64,000 bases of DNA from Planctomycetota bacterium (GTDB taxonomy: Bacteria > Planctomycetota > Phycisphaerae > UBA1845), in NCBI GenBank assembly GCA_016208685.1, contig JACQXM010000023.1:190203-254202 (forward strand), given 5' to 3'. Positions 61,022 to 64,000 of the stretch are shown in pieces; within the stretch, counting starts at the first letter, position 1; each line of letters opens with the position of its first letter. The notes below the pieces were generated by a model. It was not told where the DNA came from. It made no database searches and worked only from the letters and a program-made list of their open reading frames with translations. The position numbers and the translations under genes were made by a program.

Positions 61022-61261
61022 TTGGAGCACTGGCTGAAGGCCAAACCCTTTGAGCCTTTCGTGATGCACTTGTCGTCCGGGGAGCGGGTACGCGTCAACC
61101 ACCCGGATGCCGCCGTGCCGGGGAGCAACGCCGTGCTTGTGGTTCAAAAGCGCCGCGGACGATTGGCCGGATTCTCGCATGTGTTGCTTTTTCACGTGGT
61201 ACGCATCGAGCCGGCGAACGGCGAGCAGGGCAGCCGCGGCCCTCACGGCAGAAGTCGGTGA
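61022..61261 (+). CDS. Small protein, paralogue 3 of 3, with disrupted start
   Basis: A 79-residue frame from TTG 61022 with LKAKPFEPFVMHLSSGERVRV, NHPDA and HVVRIEPANG, related to the two 87-residue proteins but missing their first residues. In the same frame ATG 61007 is followed by TGA at 61016-61018; if that codon were CGA, the N-terminus would match the paralogues (MHVRDLEHWLKAKPFEPF). So this is either a nonsense-mutated copy or one that restarts at TTG. Confidence 0.6.
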   Translation: MEHWLKAKPFEPFVMHLSSGERVRVNHPDAAVPGSNAVLVVQKRRGRLAGFSHVLLFHVVRIEPANGEQGSRGPHGRSR

Positions 61262-61357
61262 GAGGCCGTCGCGAGGTCAATCGCCGGAGGCGGATCGGTG
61301 TGCTTTTTGACCGGCTGGAAAGCCGGTTCCACAGGAGAGCCCGTCCCAGAGGTGCCT

Positions 61358-61672
61358 ATGACTGACACGCAGTGGAAAGTCTTCGAGGTCTTTCACCAGC
61401 AGGCGCGCGGCGAGCCGCACGTGCACGTGGGTTCTGTCCACGCTCCGGACGCGGAGATGGCGCTGGTTCTCGCCAAGGAGCAATACGCCCGCCGGCAGGC
61501 GTGTGTGAATCTGTGGGTCGTGCCCGCGGAGGCGATCATGGCCACCAGCTACCAGGACGACGATATCTTCGACAAGGCGACGGACAAGAGCTACCGGGAG
61601 TCGTGGGGATACAAGACGCCGAAGACCATCAGCCACGAAGCCACGGAGGCACGGAGGCCGGAAGATACGTAG
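61358..61672 (+). CDS. paaB: Phenylacetyl-CoA epoxidase subunit PaaB
   Basis: A 104-residue protein with WKVFEVFHQQARGEPHVHVGSVHAPDAEMALVLAKEQYARRQ compressed to its diagnostic parts: WKVFEVF, HVHVGSVHA and NLWVVPAEAI. PaaB is a small regulatory subunit of the PaaABC epoxidase. AGAGGTG precedes ATG 61358. The tail ends in ARRPEDT. Confidence 0.92.
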   Translation: MTDTQWKVFEVFHQQARGEPHVHVGSVHAPDAEMALVLAKEQYARRQACVNLWVVPAEAIMATSYQDDDIFDKATDKSYRESWGYKTPKTISHEATEARRPEDT

Positions 61673-61752
61673 CTACGCAGGCACGAAGGCAAGGAGGCAC
61701 GAAGGGACCAGGCAACGAGGCAACCAGGCATTGACCGACAGGTGAACGTACC

Positions 61753-62544
61753 ATGACCAGAACCTTCGAGACCCTCCTATCACTCGACGCCCCCACCCGC
61801 CAGGCCATTGTGGACCTGCTCTACCGCCTCGCGGACGACGCCATGATCATCGGCCACCGCGATTCCGAGTGGACCGGACTGGGGCCGATCCTGGAGGAGG
61901 ACATCGCCTTTTCCTCCATGGCCCAGGATGAAATGGGCCACGCGCATGTCTTCTACCAGATGCTCTGCGAACTCGGTCAGCCGGACCCCGACACCCTGGC
62001 GTTCAACCGCAAGCCGCGGGAGTGGCGCTGCTGCTCGCTGGTGAGCCTGCCCGCAGAGCGCGACTGGGCGCTGGCCATTGTGCGTAAGTTCCTTTACGAC
62101 GCGGCGGAGTCCGTGCGATTGGCCGCACTATCCGACAGCGCCCTGCGCCCGCTCGCCTTTGCGGCGACGAAGCTGCGCGGTGAGAAGAAGTACCACCTCA
62201 TGCATACGCGAGCGTGGGTGTTGCGGCTGGGCGCCGGCACGTCCGAGAGCCGGGCGAGGATACAGGCGGCGCTGGACGCGGTCTATCCGCACGCCCTGGG
62301 CATGTTCGAGCCCACGGAGGCGGACGAAGTCCTGGCGCAGGCGGACATCGCGCCGCGCGAGAAGCAGCTTCGCCGCGAGTGGGAGTCGGCGGCGGCGCCG
62401 GTGCTGGCGGAAGCGGGGCTGGTGGTCGGTGACAACGTGCGCCCGGTGTTCGGCGGTCGGGTCGGGCGACACCCCGAAGCACTGTCCGAGCTCCTGACCC
62501 GCATGCAGCTCGTCTATCAACTGGACCCACAGGCAAAATGGTAG
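61753..62544 (+). CDS. paaC: Phenylacetyl-CoA epoxidase structural subunit PaaC
   Basis: A 263-residue ferritin-like protein that pairs with PaaA. It has YRLADDAMIIGHRDSEWTGLGPILEEDIAFSSMAQDEMGHAHVFYQ (di-iron-fold helices; in PaaC the metal site is degenerate) and EKKYHLMHTRAWVLRLG. AGGTGA precedes the ATG. Its TAG overlaps the paaD ATG by seven bases, a sign of coupling. Confidence 0.95.
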   Translation: MTRTFETLLSLDAPTRQAIVDLLYRLADDAMIIGHRDSEWTGLGPILEEDIAFSSMAQDEMGHAHVFYQMLCELGQPDPDTLAFNRKPREWRCCSLVSLPAERDWALAIVRKFLYDAAESVRLAALSDSALRPLAFAATKLRGEKKYHLMHTRAWVLRLGAGTSESRARIQAALDAVYPHALGMFEPTEADEVLAQADIAPREKQLRREWESAAAPVLAEAGLVVGDNVRPVFGGRVGRHPEALSELLTRMQLVYQLDPQAKW

Positions 62545-63125
62545 ACGGAAACGTCGAAACACCGAAGCGCCAAGACGCCGAAATGAGCTCCCGCCTCGCG
62601 GGCCTGTGGCGCGCGCTGGAGACCGTGTTCGATCCGGAGATCCCGGTCGTCACCATTGTCGAAATGGGGATGGTCGCGGGGGTGCACCTGGGCGAGCGTG
62701 GCGTGCGCGTGGACCTGACGCCGACATTCGCAGGATGTCCGGCCGTGGCCGTGATACGCGATGGAATCACGGCCGCCGTGCGCGCCGCGGGAGAAACCGA
62801 GGTCGAGGTCCGCGTGGTGTACGATCCCCCTTGGACGACGGATCGCCTTTCCGACTCCGCGCGACAGAAGCTCAAGCAATTCGGCTTGGCCCCGCCGGTT
62901 CGCGCGTGCGGCGCAGAGGCGTCCCAGGGCGCAGATGAGGACCAGTTTCGAGGCACGCCGGGCGTGCGGGGCACTCGGCCCATCCCGGCCATGGTCGCAG
63001 TTCCCTGTCCGTACTGCGACTCCGTCGAGACCCAGCTGGAGTCGTTGTTTGGCCCGACGCTGTGCCGATCCATCCATTACTGCAACGCCTGTTCGCAGTC
63101 GTTCGAGCATTTCAAGCGCATCTAG
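62538..63125 (+). CDS. paaD: PaaD, Fe-S assembly factor of phenylacetate degradation
   Basis: A 195-residue protein with an N-terminal MIP18/SufT-like domain (LETVFDPEIPVVTIVEMGMV, VDLTPTFAGCPA) and a C-terminal four-Cys domain (CPYCDSVETQLESLFGPTLCRSIHYCNACSQSF). PaaD is needed for function of PaaE, whose gene is not visible here. ATG 62538 overlaps paaC; ATG 62583 would give the more usual length. Confidence 0.9.
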   Translation: MVDGNVETPKRQDAEMSSRLAGLWRALETVFDPEIPVVTIVEMGMVAGVHLGERGVRVDLTPTFAGCPAVAVIRDGITAAVRAAGETEVEVRVVYDPPWTTDRLSDSARQKLKQFGLAPPVRACGAEASQGADEDQFRGTPGVRGTRPIPAMVAVPCPYCDSVETQLESLFGPTLCRSIHYCNACSQSFEHFKRI

Positions 63126-63259
63126 GCCGGCAGGCGGCGGGTCTTCGCCGAAGGTGGCGGGGCCCTCCATCGACAAGTTCCCGCAGGCCACGGACAATAC
63201 GGGCACGCGCGGGGCGGGGCCCAGGCCGGGCGGCGGCCGGCGCGTGGCGGTGTCAGGCA

Positions 63260-64000
63260 ATGTCACGAGCTATTCGACTCGCAGCGCTGCCCCTGCTGGT
63301 TTTGGTTCAGGGCTGCACCGTGCCGCTGGAATCCCGCGGCTCGCCCAGCGCGCGGGCCGCCCGGGCGGGCGGGCGCAGCGGCAGCGCGGCGTCCACCACC
63401 AGGGCCTCGCCGGCGCCGGCCGCCCCTTCCGACCCGACCATCGTGCGCCTGACCGTCAACTCGGAGTCGGTCACGCCGGATCAGATGTGGCGCGAGCTGT
63501 ACGACGAGCTGGAGCGCGCCGCCCGCGACGCCACCCCGGCGGAACGGCAGGAGTTGGTCGCTCGCCGCGCCGCACAGTGGATCACGGACAAGATCGCTGA
63601 AATGGTCCTCTATCAGAAAGCATCGCTGCGGTTGTCATCCGACGTGGACGCCAACATCGGCAAATTCGTGGACGTCGAACTGCGGAAGATCATCACCCGC
63701 GACTTCGACGGCATCCAGCGCCGTTACGAAAAGCACCTCGCCCGTCGCGGGCTGACGCTGGAGGACATTCGCGCGCGGCTCCGCCGGGAAATCATCATCG
63801 CCAACTACCTGGACGCCGAGCTGCGCCCAAAGCTCCAGGAGCCCACGCGAGACGAACTGGTGTTGGCGTTCGAGGCCAACCGCGGCTCCTGGCAACGGCC
63901 GCCGCGGCGCAAGATGTCGCTCGTCGAGGTGCGGGTGTCTACCTTCCTGCCCCGCGAGGTGGAAAGCCCCACCCGCGAGCAGCTCGCCGCGGCTCGCGCC
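63260..64000 (+). CDS. SurA/PpiC-like lipoprotein, 3' end beyond the window
   Basis: At least 247 residues, open to the window edge. MSRAIRLAALPLLVLVQGC is a lipoprotein signal with Cys19. A low-complexity Ala/Ser/Arg linker (25-55) leads to a SurA-N-like helical domain (TPDQMWRELYDELERAARD, RRYEKHLARRGLTLEDIRARLRREIIIANYL), then KMSLVEVRVSTFLP, which may start a PPIase domain. A periplasmic chaperone or foldase role is inferred. The C-terminal part is needed for certainty. Confidence 0.8.
   Translation, partial: MSRAIRLAALPLLVLVQGCTVPLESRGSPSARAARAGGRSGSAASTTRASPAPAAPSDPTIVRLTVNSESVTPDQMWRELYDELERAARDATPAERQELVARRAAQWITDKIAEMVLYQKASLRLSSDVDANIGKFVDVELRKIITRDFDGIQRRYEKHLARRGLTLEDIRARLRREIIIANYLDAELRPKLQEPTRDELVLAFEANRGSWQRPPRRKMSLVEVRVSTFLPREVESPTREQLAAARA

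Overview
The window is high-GC bacterial DNA, most likely from a non-anammox member of the Planctomycetota (Phycisphaerae-like or a related uncultured lineage). This is inferred from gene content, not from a marker tree. The main clues are secreted Cys-rich repeat and beta-helix proteins that end in dockerin-like modules, very large general-secretion K/J-type pseudopilins, a PilT-type ATPase, FliS, multihaem cytochromes, and intergenic palindromic repeats. No rRNA, tRNA or CRISPR array was recognised. Housekeeping genes include ispD, a YacL-type PIN-TRAM protein, fabG, hemL, rsmJ, ftsY, nusB and ribH.

Layout. 0-8.1 kb: an OmpR-type response regulator, a TPR lipoprotein, ispD with a PIN-TRAM membrane protein (minus strand), then fabG and hemL (plus) and a methyltransferase (minus). 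8.36-19.2 kb: a plus-strand respiratory operon led by an Rrf2-type regulator. It encodes a lipoprotein joining two c-haem domains to a haem-b gamma-type subunit, a Tat-exported molybdopterin alpha subunit that resembles nitrite oxidoreductase NxrA, small accessory proteins, a hemerythrin, an NxrB/NarH-like beta subunit, a TorD/NarJ-like chaperone and a zinc-ribbon protein. 20.2-24 kb: a UvrA homologue that stops after its first ABC half, then a PilT-type ATPase. 24-28.8 kb: a repeat-rich accessory region. Here the two ends of a beta-helix/dockerin gene flank about 2.4 kb of lower-GC DNA that carries a PIN-like, membrane-anchored protein.

28.8-41.7 kb: mostly minus-strand envelope and secretion genes: a FlgT-like secreted protein, a two-DTG aspartyl-protease-like lipoprotein (plus strand), a 1539-residue Cys-rich repeat protein with a dockerin, and two pseudopilin-like genes. 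41.9-49.8 kb: rsmJ, a membrane protein with a recent 684-bp internal duplication, a ribH-nusB-ftsY cluster, fliS and a TPR protein. 50.1-54.2 kb: a bc-type complex with a nine-haem cytochrome, Rieske protein and cytochrome b, followed by a tetrahaem cytochrome and a clear intrinsic terminator. 54.3-57.3 kb: a histone-deacetylase-like hydrolase, a HAD hydrolase and an alpha/beta hydrolase.

57.3-63.1 kb: a TetR regulator with its own promoter and operator-like palindrome, then the phenylacetyl-CoA epoxidase genes paaA, paaB, paaC and paaD. paaA is separated from paaB by three small paralogues and an unrelated 251-residue gene. The window ends inside a SurA/PpiC-like lipoprotein gene.

The most notable system is the NXR-like operon. 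If it oxidises nitrite, its electrons could pass through the two c-haems of the gamma fusion to other periplasmic cytochromes. If it runs as a nitrate reductase, the bc-type complex 31 kb away could supply electrons. The sequence does not decide the direction.
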